A stretch of DNA of 64,000 nt from Mycolicibacterium mucogenicum DSM 44124. GTDB taxonomy: Bacteria; Actinomycetota; Actinomycetes; Mycobacteriales; Mycobacteriaceae. A model generated the notes under the pieces. That model was given only the letters and a program-made list of their open reading frames with translations, did not search any database and was not told the origin of the DNA. Position 1 is the stretch's first letter. Each line of letters starts with the position of its first letter. Shown here piece by piece: positions 52,779-61,371 of this stretch. The position numbers and the translations under genes were made by a program. Where the stretch lies: contig NZ_CP062008.1 in NCBI RefSeq assembly GCF_005670685.2, positions 2,914,001 through 2,978,000 of the forward strand. The letters run 5' to 3'.

Positions 52779-53960
52779 TCACGCGCGCGTCGCCACGACA
52801 GAGACGGGAATGTCGCGGTGCGCTACGGAACGGGCGGCGACATCGACGTCGTGAGCGGTGTCGAACCCGATCCGAACGGCGACGACGATCTGGTCGGCCG
52901 TGTCGGCTGCCTCGACCGCGACGGGTGAACTCCAGGTGCCCGCGTCGAGGATTGTCGTCTCGGCGCGGCGGGTGCTGTCGCCATCGGCGAGATCCTCACT
53001 GACGGCCTCGCCGTGCTCGGCTGCGGCGAAGGCGATGTGCCTCGCCACTGTCGCGGAGCCCGAATCAGCGGACGCCCCGACCACGAGGATGGTGCCGGTG
53101 CATGGGCGGGGGAGTTGCGCATAGATCGTTCGCGCTGCCGGCTCGTCGACCTGCCGGCGCGCGAGCCGAAGTACCGGCCTGAGCGCGAGCTGGTCCTCGC
53201 CGTCCAACTGGGTGACCGACGTGACGATGCCCGTACGCGTGCGCCACACCATGGCCCCGGCCATTGCCACGATGCCACCGAGGAGCCCGCCCCCGATGGG
53301 TCCCAACGCCGGCGAGCTGAGCAGTCCGGTCGCTTCGGCGATGCGGGTCGGCTCTACTGTCTGCACACCCGGCGTGCGAAGCAGTTCGACCTGAAGTGAC
53401 GTGCGCCGGAAATACAGCTGGACGAGCTCGTCGGTCGGGCGAGTCGCTGCCGGTTCACTGATCCGCTGCGCCTCCTCGAGTTTGGGGATGACAGCGTTGA
53501 CGGCGTCGAGGCTGGACTGGTACCGCTGCTGGTTCTGATCGAACACGTGACCGGTGAAGACGGTGACGGCGGCATCGACCGTCCGCCGAGCTTCGTCCGA
53601 ATTGGCGGCGGTGGCCGAGAGCGTGACGAGGTTCGACTTGCCCGCCTGCGATGCAGAGAGCGTGGGCTTCTTGCTTTCCCCGAGTTTCTTGGCGACGGAG
53701 TCGAGATAGCTGGGAGATGACAGGTACGCCAACTCACCCGACATGTAGTCGGGCATCGTGTTCAGCAGCGGCTGCGTGCCGAGCATGATCTGGTTCGCCT
53801 CGATCGGCTCGTCGACCCGAATCGTGGTGCTGGCGGTCACATCTTTGCTCGGGGCCAAGGCGAGTGCACCGATCAGTGCGCCGAGCACGATGCCCACCAG
53901 TGTGATCGGCCACAGCGGCGTAACCCACTTCGAAATCGCAGACCTACGTCGCTGTCCCAC
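52779..53960 (-). CDS. Wzz/CapA-type chain-length regulator with degenerate kinase domain
   Basis: A 393-residue protein. It has two TM segments (about 15-35 and 210-235) flanking an extracytoplasmic Wzz domain (STTIRVDEPIEANQIM...). After TM2 comes a cytoplasmic domain resembling a BY-kinase, but its P-loop (GASADSGSATVA) lacks the Walker A lysine, so it probably cannot phosphorylate. It likely controls polymer length. GTG 53960 follows GGAGGGAG by five bases and is better than the TTG at 53975. Confidence 0.78.
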   Translation of the reverse strand: MGQRRRSAISKWVTPLWPITLVGIVLGALIGALALAPSKDVTASTTIRVDEPIEANQIMLGTQPLLNTMPDYMSGELAYLSSPSYLDSVAKKLGESKKPTLSASQAGKSNLVTLSATAANSDEARRTVDAAVTVFTGHVFDQNQQRYQSSLDAVNAVIPKLEEAQRISEPAATRPTDELVQLYFRRTSLQVELLRTPGVQTVEPTRIAEATGLLSSPALGPIGGGLLGGIVAMAGAMVWRTRTGIVTSVTQLDGEDQLALRPVLRLARRQVDEPAARTIYAQLPRPCTGTILVVGASADSGSATVARHIAFAAAEHGEAVSEDLADGDSTRRAETTILDAGTWSSPVAVEAADTADQIVVAVRIGFDTAHDVDVAARSVAHRDIPVSVVATRA

Positions 53961-54224
53961 GTCGGCTCCCTCCAAACCTGTTCGTGTGGCCTAGACAGTA
54001 ATGAAGGCTGGGCCAGATGGCAAATTTACAGAGATGTTAGCAATCATCGCTGAGGCGCGAGTGATGCCTTGGTCTAGCTGGTCGGCGAGATGATCCAATG
54101 ATCGCCATAAATAGCCTTCGACATGGCATTTAACGTCAATTGCCCTGACTGAATTGATGGCCGACGACTCCATCGCATGGCGTTGCTAGAAGCTCTATAT
54201 TGCGACTACAGCAACATCGCCGAA

Positions 54225-54647
54225 TCAAGGAAGGTCAAGTGATGTGGTCGCGCAGACCGCCACCACCACGGCGGCGGCGTGGCATTCGGCGTGGGTCAGC
54301 GACAGCGAGATCTGCCGCCATTGCTGCTCGTCCGCCAGCTCTGCGGCTGAGCCACTCAGCCGGAGGGTGACGAGCGGTTTCGCCGTCACCACCTCGATCT
54401 CGCGGGGCACGAAGGCGGCGTCTGGGCGTGAAAATGCCTTGATAGCGGCCTCTTTCGCGGCGAATCGGGCCGCGAGTCGAGAAAGCCGGCTCGGTCCGGC
54501 ACATGCGGCCAGCTCGTCGTCGGTATAGATCTTGGCGAGGAACCGCGCGCCGAACGTCGACACGGAGTGTTCGATCTCGTCGAGACTCACCACATCGCAA
54601 CCGACCCGGACGTGGTGACCCGGAACCTGTACCTCAGGAACGATCAC
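54225..54647 (-). CDS. Holo-ACP synthase-like phosphopantetheinyl transferase
   Basis: A 140-residue protein with AcpS motifs: VGCDVVSLDEIE near the N-terminus (Asp18), FAAKEAAIKAF (residues 62-72, the catalytic Lys-Glu pair) and SLTHAECHAAAVVVA at the end. It would attach 4'-phosphopantetheine from CoA to the Ser of a carrier protein; the obvious target is the small carrier protein at 58007. GTG start overlaps the stop of the GH2 gene (GTGA), so it is the last gene of a four-gene operon. Confidence 0.85.
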   Translation of the reverse strand: MIVPEVQVPGHHVRVGCDVVSLDEIEHSVSTFGARFLAKIYTDDELAACAGPSRLSRLAARFAAKEAAIKAFSRPDAAFVPREIEVVTAKPLVTLRLSGSAAELADEQQWRQISLSLTHAECHAAAVVVAVCATTSLDLP

Positions 54648-57016
54648 GCCGATCTCCGTATCGGAATCGGCGCGCGCAGATCGATCGACCCGACTGTTCC
54701 GGTCGGCGACTCACCGCCGCTCTGCCGGGTCAACGTGATCTGACGCGGTAGTCGTGCGGCCACGTGGAAATAGTTGTCGCTGACCAGCCAACCAGAGATC
54801 TCGATCTCGATGTAGCGCAACGCGACCTCGGACACCAACTCGAGCACCCATATGCCTTCCGACACCGGGGATGCCGTCGCGGTCAGCAGTGAAGCTGCTT
54901 GCCTGCCTGCAGGATTCACGACCAGCACGTCGTACACGGTCGGTCTGCCGTCGAAGGTGACCCGGGCCTGGACCGCATCCGCTGTCGGCGGGCCGAATTG
55001 ATAGGCCTGTGACAGATCTCGGAATTGTCCTGACAGCTCGGTATCGACGAATGCGGTCGACGAGGCCGGGGGCACCGTGATCGGTCGAGTGACGTCCACC
55101 GCAACGCCCACGGAATTCGTTGCCGTCAAGGTCAATTCACCACGCAGTTCCGCGTCGGTGTCGTTGTACACGTCGATTCTGACGCCGGCGAGGCCTTCGT
55201 CCGAGAGCAAGACCGCTACCGGAGCCCAGGTCCTGGCCAGCACAGCCAGTGCCGGTTTCGCCCCGCCGTCGGAGTCCAGAAGTCCCCACCCGGCGCCGGG
55301 CACTGTGTCCCGGCCGGACAGCACAAGGGCCCCGCCACAGCCTGAGTCGGCTCGCCGCCAGTAGGCGAAGCATTCGCGCATCGCGGTGGCCACGGCAAGG
55401 CGACCGAGCTGCAGATAGCGTTCAGGATCCGTGCGCCGTACGGCGAGCAGACCCTCACCGAACACCTCGTGCGCGTAGAAGTCGCGGACGTCCTCGAAGT
55501 CCCACGAGGAGCCGCGGTCCCGCGGCACGCCGGCCTTCCAGTCGGGGTGATGGCCGGCCACTGCGGCGGAACCGAAATGGCGTTCGATGTAGTCGGACAC
55601 CGGGGGATTGGCGAACGCCAGGCTCTCGGCAGCGAACCGGATTCCGGCGCTCCGCACGTCGGCGATCGGTCGTAGGTAGCCACCGACCCCGTACCAGTGC
55701 GCTATGCCGGTGTCCGGGCGGATCGCGAGATCGGCGGTACCGGGTGGGGCCGACGGTGAGGCCCGGACGTAGTGGGCATCAGAGTGTTCCGCGACAGCGG
55801 CACCAAGTACTGATTCCAGGACCTCCATCACCGACTCGTCGTGGCTGAGTCCGAGCATCTCGGGCTGTTGCAGCGTCTCGCTGCCACCGCTGACCACCGC
55901 CAGCGCTGGGTTTCCAGACACTCCTTGCAGGACAGAGATGAGTTCTCTTGCGATCAACTCGTTCTGCTCGACCGGGGGGTCGAACGTCGCCAGCATGGCG
56001 TCCTGCCACACCAGCAGGCCCGCCTCGGCGCAGGCCTCCCAGAACTCGGCCTGCTCGAAGAGCAAGCCACCCACCACTCGCACCATCGTGGCACCGGCGG
56101 CCGCGAAAGTCCTTACCTGATCGCGAATCTGATCGGGATCGGCGAATGCCCGGATGGGGTCCGGAGGAGACCACGTCACGCCCCGGCAGAAGATCGCAGT
56201 GCCGTTCACGCTGATCCGAAATCCGTCCGCTGCGACCGACAGTGTCCGAAATCCGACGGGCCGATCGGCGACTTCCACGCCATCGGCCTCAAGGCGTACC
56301 CGGTACACGTGTTGCGGGCCATAGCCGTTGGGCCACCAGAGCAGCGGAGACGGAACGGCGACGTTGAACCGGAAGCCACGTTGGGTCGGTGCGGTGGTGT
56401 CGTCGGCTATCTGTCGGCCGGCCGGATCCACCACGGTGAGCCGGATCGTGCGCGCACCGCTGGTTCCCGCAACTGTGATGACGTTTCCGTCGACCTTGGT
56501 GACGACATCGGTCCGGGTCTGCGCGGTGACAGCAGTCACCGGACGCCAGATGCCAACGGGTGCCGGAAGATTCCCATACACAGGGGCGCGGCCGATTAGC
56601 GTCGTTCGAGCCCACCGCAGGCCCGGCGCACCGACCAGCGTGGAGCGCCAACGTCCTCTTGGCCTTCGCGTCTTGAGCCAATGATTCAGCGACGCGAAGC
56701 GAATCACCAGCTCGTGATCACCGGCATCGCATTCGATGCGCAACGGCAGAAACATCGATTCACAGTCGGCCACCGGCGACCCATCGAGAAAGACCGTGGC
56801 GGGGAAGGTCAGTCCTTCGAATTCGATACTGGCCGCGTGTTCCGTGGTCAACGTGGTCCGGTACCACCAGTCGTGGTCGTCGGGGTTGCCGACGAACGCG
56901 GTCGCCACCGTCGCCGGGATGTCCAGGGTCGGTGCGGCAGCCCAATTGTCAGTCAGCTCCCCGGGTCCCGCAACGGAGCCGGGGTCCCGGCGCAACATCT
57001 GCCAACGTGCCGGCAT
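54644..57016 (-). CDS. GH2-like glycoside hydrolase (beta-mannosidase-type)
   Basis: A 790-residue protein with the beta-sandwich, Ig-like and TIM-barrel order of GH2 beta-mannosidase-like enzymes. The N-terminal WWYRTTL and sugar-binding domain, FRISVNGTAIFCRGVTWSP and the barrel start are visible. The acid/base region is VSGGSET, with Ser where GH2 usually has Asn before the Glu, and the nucleophile region is RFAAESLAF, with Glu retained but SEFG not kept. So it may be active with altered specificity or have another role. It lacks a signal peptide, hence cytoplasmic. ATG 57016 is five bases after the previous gene. Its neighbours are carrier-protein genes. Confidence 0.75.
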   Translation of the reverse strand: MPARWQMLRRDPGSVAGPGELTDNWAAAPTLDIPATVATAFVGNPDDHDWWYRTTLTTEHAASIEFEGLTFPATVFLDGSPVADCESMFLPLRIECDAGDHELVIRFASLNHWLKTRRPRGRWRSTLVGAPGLRWARTTLIGRAPVYGNLPAPVGIWRPVTAVTAQTRTDVVTKVDGNVITVAGTSGARTIRLTVVDPAGRQIADDTTAPTQRGFRFNVAVPSPLLWWPNGYGPQHVYRVRLEADGVEVADRPVGFRTLSVAADGFRISVNGTAIFCRGVTWSPPDPIRAFADPDQIRDQVRTFAAAGATMVRVVGGLLFEQAEFWEACAEAGLLVWQDAMLATFDPPVEQNELIARELISVLQGVSGNPALAVVSGGSETLQQPEMLGLSHDESVMEVLESVLGAAVAEHSDAHYVRASPSAPPGTADLAIRPDTGIAHWYGVGGYLRPIADVRSAGIRFAAESLAFANPPVSDYIERHFGSAAVAGHHPDWKAGVPRDRGSSWDFEDVRDFYAHEVFGEGLLAVRRTDPERYLQLGRLAVATAMRECFAYWRRADSGCGGALVLSGRDTVPGAGWGLLDSDGGAKPALAVLARTWAPVAVLLSDEGLAGVRIDVYNDTDAELRGELTLTATNSVGVAVDVTRPITVPPASSTAFVDTELSGQFRDLSQAYQFGPPTADAVQARVTFDGRPTVYDVLVVNPAGRQAASLLTATASPVSEGIWVLELVSEVALRYIEIEISGWLVSDNYFHVAARLPRQITLTRQSGGESPTGTVGSIDLRAPIPIRRSA

Positions 57017-57020
57017 CGCC

Positions 57021-58001
57021 TCAGCCCACCGCGTCGGCGATGACGTCGAGCGCGTCCTGCCAATCGGTGGCCATGGCGGAAAGCGCGGCGGACACATCGA
57101 CTTTCCGCCCGCTCACCGCGCGCGCCATCTTGAACTGCACTGCCTTCGCCGCCGCCGCGACGTTACGCAGTAACACTGCTGCGGCGGCCGCACCCGAGAA
57201 CTCGGCATCGAGGTGTTCGGCCAGATCGGCCAGCAGTTCAGCCGACGCCCCGCACTGACGCAGCGAACCGAAGGCCCACAAGTGGAAGCGGGCCATCCCC
57301 GCCTCAGGCAGCCAGGTCCCGGCCTCCTCGACGCAGGTTGCCAGACGATCGATCGGATTTCCGCTCGGGCGACGTGAAAGATGCTCGCGCACAATGATTG
57401 CTAGGGCACCAGGCTGTGCACGGGCCGGAAAGAGACGGACGACTTCGATGTACGGCGGGAGCAGCGGTGCCGACGCGGCAGTCAGCCCGAACACGCCGTC
57501 GAAGTCTTCGCCGTCGAGCGCGAACAACCCCGCGTTGTGCAGGTAGCGCATCTGCCTTGCATTCCGGTCGACGTTCAGCGGCGTGATCGTGGTCTTGACA
57601 TGCTCATTGCGATAGGCGGTTCCCGCGGTGTCGGGCAGCCACCAGCTGTCGACTTCCACGGTGTGCAGCACGCCGCGCCGCGGCCCCGTCTCCACCAATT
57701 CGAGCACCGGGAGCCACGAATTCTCTTCGGTTACCTCGATGCCGTACAGCCGACGCAGGTCGTCGGGTTGCTGCTTGCCGAAGGTCCAGCTGAGCCCGTC
57801 ATGGTCAACCGAAAGCAGTGACGCGAAGCTCGGAACAGGGTCCAGCCCAAGACAATTCAGAATCTCGATCCACAGGTCGAGGTAGCAGTTCGTCTCGACC
57901 CAGAGCCGGTCGGCGTGGTGCGTGAAATGCGGTTCGTAACCGTCGGGCCTGGCGTCGATCTGCAGGGCAGCGGCAGCTTGCGGCACCATGGCGCGACTCA
58001 T
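57021..58001 (-). CDS. DUF1839-like protein
   Basis: A 326-residue soluble protein. Conserved-looking parts are THHADRLWVETNCYLDLWIEIL (residues 27-48), VEVDSWWLPDTAGTAYR and FHLWAFGSLRQCGASAELL. I recall this as the DUF1839 family, which occurs beside amino acid:[carrier protein] ligases in rhizobia; its reaction is unknown. It lies five bases after the carrier protein gene and before the GH2 gene. The locus suggests it acts on the aminoacyl group or its acceptor. Confidence 0.72.
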   Translation of the reverse strand: MSRAMVPQAAAALQIDARPDGYEPHFTHHADRLWVETNCYLDLWIEILNCLGLDPVPSFASLLSVDHDGLSWTFGKQQPDDLRRLYGIEVTEENSWLPVLELVETGPRRGVLHTVEVDSWWLPDTAGTAYRNEHVKTTITPLNVDRNARQMRYLHNAGLFALDGEDFDGVFGLTAASAPLLPPYIEVVRLFPARAQPGALAIIVREHLSRRPSGNPIDRLATCVEEAGTWLPEAGMARFHLWAFGSLRQCGASAELLADLAEHLDAEFSGAAAAAVLLRNVAAAAKAVQFKMARAVSGRKVDVSAALSAMATDWQDALDVIADAVG

Positions 58002-58006
58002 GAGCC

Positions 58007-58243
58007 CTACTTGGCGAGATTCGAGACGACCGCCTGGATGTTCCGTATCGAGGCAAAGGTGGACTTCTTGAGGGCTTCATCGGGAAATTCGATGTCGAAC
58101 TCGTCTTCGAGCGCCAGCATCACATTCACCGAAGCGTGGGAGGTCAGGCCCAATTCATAGAGGTCGGCGTCGTCGGCCACCCCGATCGGGTCGACGGCCA
58201 TCCGGCCGTGCGCAGCCAAAACGCGTTCGATGGTTTCCCGCAT
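58007..58243 (-). CDS. Acyl/aminoacyl carrier protein
   Basis: A 78-residue carrier protein with the four-helix pattern and the modification motif LGLTSHASV; Ser35 would carry 4'-phosphopantetheine. The acidic helix ALEDEFDIEFPDEAL is typical. It heads a minus-strand operon with the DUF1839-like, GH2 and phosphopantetheinyl transferase genes. The ATG at 58243 lies about seven bases from a TATGAT element, so the mRNA may be leaderless. It is probably the partner of the amino acid:[carrier protein] ligase encoded at 59513. Confidence 0.85.
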   Translation of the reverse strand: MRETIERVLAAHGRMAVDPIGVADDADLYELGLTSHASVNVMLALEDEFDIEFPDEALKKSTFASIRNIQAVVSNLAK

Positions 58244-58349
58244 ACCCGTATCATACAGAGTATTCGCCGCTGATAGTTCGCTGTATTCATCACAGCTAAC
58301 TACAATTCTGCGAGGAACCGAAGGTCGGTTCATCGCCCGAGGGGGTCTC
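58244..58349. promoter_or_regulatory. Divergent promoter region of the aminoacyl-carrier module
   Basis: This 106-bp AT-richer gap separates the divergent carrier protein and acyl-CoA dehydrogenase-like genes. A TATGAT element (minus strand, 58255-58250) sits close to the carrier protein ATG. TACAAT at 58301-58306 could be the plus-strand -10. Confidence 0.4.
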
Positions 58350-59516
58350 ATGCCCGATCTTGACGGTGCGGTCACGCGCACCGCGTCGACCATTCCCGGG
58401 CTCGTCGACGCCGTGCGCGTCGCCGCTGGCGCCGCAGACGAGGTTGACCAGCAGGCGCGGTTCCCGCACGAAGCCGTCGATGCACTCAAACAGGCACAAT
58501 TACTTTCGTGCGGCCTTCCAGCCGAACTCGGTGGTCAGGGGTTCCGCATCGCCGAACTGTCGGTGATCGCCCGGGCGCTGGGTACCGCATGCAGCGCCGC
58601 GGGCATGGTCTTCGCCATGCACCAGACACAGGCCCTGGTCCTTGCGAAGTACGCGCGCAGCGGCCCCGCCGCGGAAGTGGCAAGAAGCATCTCAGCAAAT
58701 CAGTCGCTCATTGCGTCAGCAACAACTGAGAGCACAACTGGTGGTGATCTCGGCTCGTCGACGTGTGCGATCGTCAGCGAAGGCGACGAAGTTCTCTTGG
58801 AAAAGAACGCGCCGGTGATCTCGTACGCCGAGCAGGCCGACTACATCGGCGCCACGGCCAGGCGTCACCCGGATGCGGCCAAGAACGATCAAGTCCTGCT
58901 GTTGTGTCCGGCCGGCGACACCGATCTCAAGCGCACCAGCACCTGGGACACCATGGGCTTTCGTGGCACGTGCAGTCCCGGCTATCTGTTGTCGACGCGG
59001 ACTTCGGCCGCCAACCTGATTCCGGCCGACTACGCGAGCATCCTGGCGACCACGATGCTGCCCGCGTCACACACCCTGTGGGCGTCGGTGTGGTTGGGAA
59101 TCGCCGACGCGGCATACGCCAAAGCCCGCACGGTCGTTCGACAAGCCGCGCGCAAGGCGCCGGACAAGACCGTCCCGCAAGCGTCGGTGCTGGCTGATCT
59201 GACCGTGACGCACCAGCGCTTCGAATCGATGGTGCTACACGAGGTTCTGCGCTATCAGTCCTTGGCCGAGTCCGGTGCCGATGAAGCGACCATCAGCTTC
59301 ACCGTCGCCATGAACAATCTCAAGATCGCCGCATCGACGGCGGTGATCGATGTGGTGACCGAGGCGTTGAAGATCGTCGGCCTCAATGGTTACCGCGAGG
59401 ACCACGCGCTGACCATGGGACGTCTCCTACGGGACGCATTCGGTCCACAGCTGATGGTCTCGAACGAACGTATTCGAGTAAACAACGCCAATCTCGTGTT
59501 GGCCTACCGGGGGTGA
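58350..59516 (+). CDS. Acyl-CoA dehydrogenase-like flavoprotein
   Basis: A 388-residue protein with the acyl-CoA dehydrogenase layout. It has an N-terminal helical domain (LLSCGLPAELGGQGFRIAEL), a beta domain with STTGGDLGSS and TWDTMGFRGTCSPGY, and the C-terminal four-helix bundle. The canonical catalytic Glu region (YEGT) is replaced by MVSNERI, so the base differs. In pyrrole-forming pathways related flavoproteins oxidise prolyl groups on carrier proteins; here the substrate could be the aminoacyl-carrier protein. ATG 58350 follows GAGGGGG. Its stop overlaps the ligase start. Confidence 0.82.
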   Translation: MPDLDGAVTRTASTIPGLVDAVRVAAGAADEVDQQARFPHEAVDALKQAQLLSCGLPAELGGQGFRIAELSVIARALGTACSAAGMVFAMHQTQALVLAKYARSGPAAEVARSISANQSLIASATTESTTGGDLGSSTCAIVSEGDEVLLEKNAPVISYAEQADYIGATARRHPDAAKNDQVLLLCPAGDTDLKRTSTWDTMGFRGTCSPGYLLSTRTSAANLIPADYASILATTMLPASHTLWASVWLGIADAAYAKARTVVRQAARKAPDKTVPQASVLADLTVTHQRFESMVLHEVLRYQSLAESGADEATISFTVAMNNLKIAASTAVIDVVTEALKIVGLNGYREDHALTMGRLLRDAFGPQLMVSNERIRVNNANLVLAYRG

Positions 59517-60460
59517 GAGCATTGACGACAGCTGGCGAGCCGCTCGAATTGGCGCGCAAAGAATTTCGCGATGAGCTGGTCGATGTCGGCCACTTGGTGC
59601 CGTTGGGCATCGACGGACTCTATGGCCGCGGCGGTGATTTCGAGAAGATCATCGACGGCATCGATGTCGCGGTGCGCCGAAAGGGCGCCGAGGTGCACGG
59701 CAACGCGCCTGCGGTCCTGCGCTTTCCGCCCTTGTACCCACGCGAAGCGTTCGAGAAGACCGACTACATCGCGTCTTTCCCGAATCTGACAGGCGCCATC
59801 TCGACATTCACCGGAGGCAACCCCGAGCATCGCGCGCTGCTGGCGGATCGTGACGCCGGACTGTCGTGGGATGGTCACCTGAACCCTGCTGGGACCATGC
59901 TGGTTTCGGCCGCGTGCCATCCCAGCTACGGCACGCTTCCGAAGGTCCTTCCCGAAGGCGGGGCACTGATGGACATCTACGGCTATTGCTTCCGGCATGA
60001 GCCTGCGATCGACCCAGCGCGTATGCAAGCCTTCCGGATGCACGAGTATGTGCGCGTCGGCTCACCCGAACAAGCGGAGGGACATCGCGACTCGTGGGTG
60101 GACCACGGCATGGAGGTACTCACCGCCCTCGGCCTGGACGCCCGGCCCGCGCCCGCCAATGATCCGTTCTTCGGCAGAGCAGGCCGAATGCTGGCGGCGA
60201 ACCAGCGGGACGAGAATCTCAAGACGGAGCTGTTGGTGCGGCTCTACGGCGATCTCGATGACGGTACCGCCGTGGTGTCGGCGAACTGCCATCGGAATCA
60301 TTTTGGTGAGACGTTTGGGCTGTCGACCGCCGACGGGGCCGTCGCACACAGCGCCTGCGTCGGATTCGGCATGGAACGAATCGCCCTTGCCCTGCTCAAA
60401 ACCCATGGTCTACGGCCCGATTCGTGGCCGATCGCCGTACGCGAAGTGCTCGGGTGGTAG
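59513..60460 (+). CDS. Amino acid:[carrier protein] ligase (class II tRNA-synthetase homologue)
   Basis: A 315-residue protein matching the atypical seryl-tRNA-synthetase-like ligases that load glycine or alanine onto carrier proteins, as known from Bradyrhizobium and Agrobacterium. Class II motif 2 is FRHE (Arg161, Glu163) and motif 3 is GFGMER (284-289). Likely zinc ligands are Cys135 (SAACHP), Glu178 (MHEYV) and Cys282 (HSACVG), at spacings matching the known enzymes. It has no tRNA-binding arm. It would form aminoacyl-AMP and transfer the amino acid to the phosphopantetheine of the carrier at 58007. GTG start overlaps the dehydrogenase stop by four bases. Confidence 0.9.
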   Translation: MRALTTAGEPLELARKEFRDELVDVGHLVPLGIDGLYGRGGDFEKIIDGIDVAVRRKGAEVHGNAPAVLRFPPLYPREAFEKTDYIASFPNLTGAISTFTGGNPEHRALLADRDAGLSWDGHLNPAGTMLVSAACHPSYGTLPKVLPEGGALMDIYGYCFRHEPAIDPARMQAFRMHEYVRVGSPEQAEGHRDSWVDHGMEVLTALGLDARPAPANDPFFGRAGRMLAANQRDENLKTELLVRLYGDLDDGTAVVSANCHRNHFGETFGLSTADGAVAHSACVGFGMERIALALLKTHGLRPDSWPIAVREVLGW

Positions 60461-60461
60461 C

Positions 60462-61283
60462 TCAGGAGATGAAGCGCATGACGTCCGCCCCGGCGACGTC
60501 ATGCCGCTTCGCCTGGCGGTAGCCCAGGGCAACGCCGATTGCGACGACCAACAGCATCGCCACGGACCCGGGGACCGCGGCCGCATTGACCAAGTCGCCG
60601 CGCAGTGCGACCGGACTGTCTGAATCCGGCCCTATCACCAGCGGCAACCGGGCGAGGTCAGCGAGCGGACTGCTGACGCTGATACCGCTAGTCGGCGCCG
60701 AACGTGGCGGTGCATCCGGTCGGTCGTCAGATGGCGTTGTACCCCAGACCAATTCGTGCGGCGCGACGGGGGAGCCGGTGGTGGCATGATCACTCAACGG
60801 CACCCGGTGGGGTTTCTCGGGTGAGTCGATTGGAGGCCGCGACGCGCGCCGGGTGGCTTCGGTGGACGTACTCGGCCGCCGACCGGAGGCTGTCCGTTGG
60901 CGGGGAACTGCGCGGCTACCGGTCGATGATTCCTTGCGCGCCGGCGCACGGCCCGGGCGGGCCGACGTTTCCGAGTCGCTCGGCTCGGCCGTTTTGGCCG
61001 CAGGTCGCTCGGCATCGGTCTTGGCCAGCGACGGAGTCGGTGCAGCGAGTGCGCCAGCGACATGTGGCGCGGGTAAGCCCTTGGGGGACTTGGCCGATGT
61101 GTGCCCGAAACGCGCTACACGGCCGTCTGCTTCTGCGGATGCCCCCGGCCGCGAGTCAACCGGCGACGTCGGTGACGGGTCCGCCATGGCTGGTGGGCAG
61201 CAGGCCAACGCACCAGCCATGGTCATGATCGCCAGCCACAGCGCTGCGTCGTGCCGACTCGGTCCCGTCATTCTGCCGCGCAT
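60462..61283 (-). CDS. Exported protein with C-terminal membrane anchor
   Basis: A 273-residue protein: signal peptide (LWLAIMTMAGALACCPPAMA), a long Pro/Ser/Ala/Arg-rich disordered middle, and one C-terminal TM (VPGSVAMLLVVAIGVALGY) with a basic tail QAKRHDV. No domain is recognised. It may be a surface-exposed linker to the wall or polysaccharide. Its stop is one base from the convergent ligase stop. ATG 61283 or 61271. Confidence 0.65.
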   Translation of the reverse strand: MRGRMTGPSRHDAALWLAIMTMAGALACCPPAMADPSPTSPVDSRPGASAEADGRVARFGHTSAKSPKGLPAPHVAGALAAPTPSLAKTDAERPAAKTAEPSDSETSARPGRAPARKESSTGSRAVPRQRTASGRRPSTSTEATRRASRPPIDSPEKPHRVPLSDHATTGSPVAPHELVWGTTPSDDRPDAPPRSAPTSGISVSSPLADLARLPLVIGPDSDSPVALRGDLVNAAAVPGSVAMLLVVAIGVALGYRQAKRHDVAGADVMRFIS

Positions 61284-61371
61284 CCCCTGGCATGCCTGAA
61301 CCCCGAGCGACGTTGATCGGGGGCGGTCTCGCTCGAGGTCCAGGAGTTTCGTGGGCAGGTCGCCACAGTTG

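Noticed and set aside
53991..54173. 60-codon minus-strand open frame in the gap before the phosphopantetheinyl transferase
   Set aside because: No ribosome site or family resemblance; the region is AT-richer and more likely promoter DNA.
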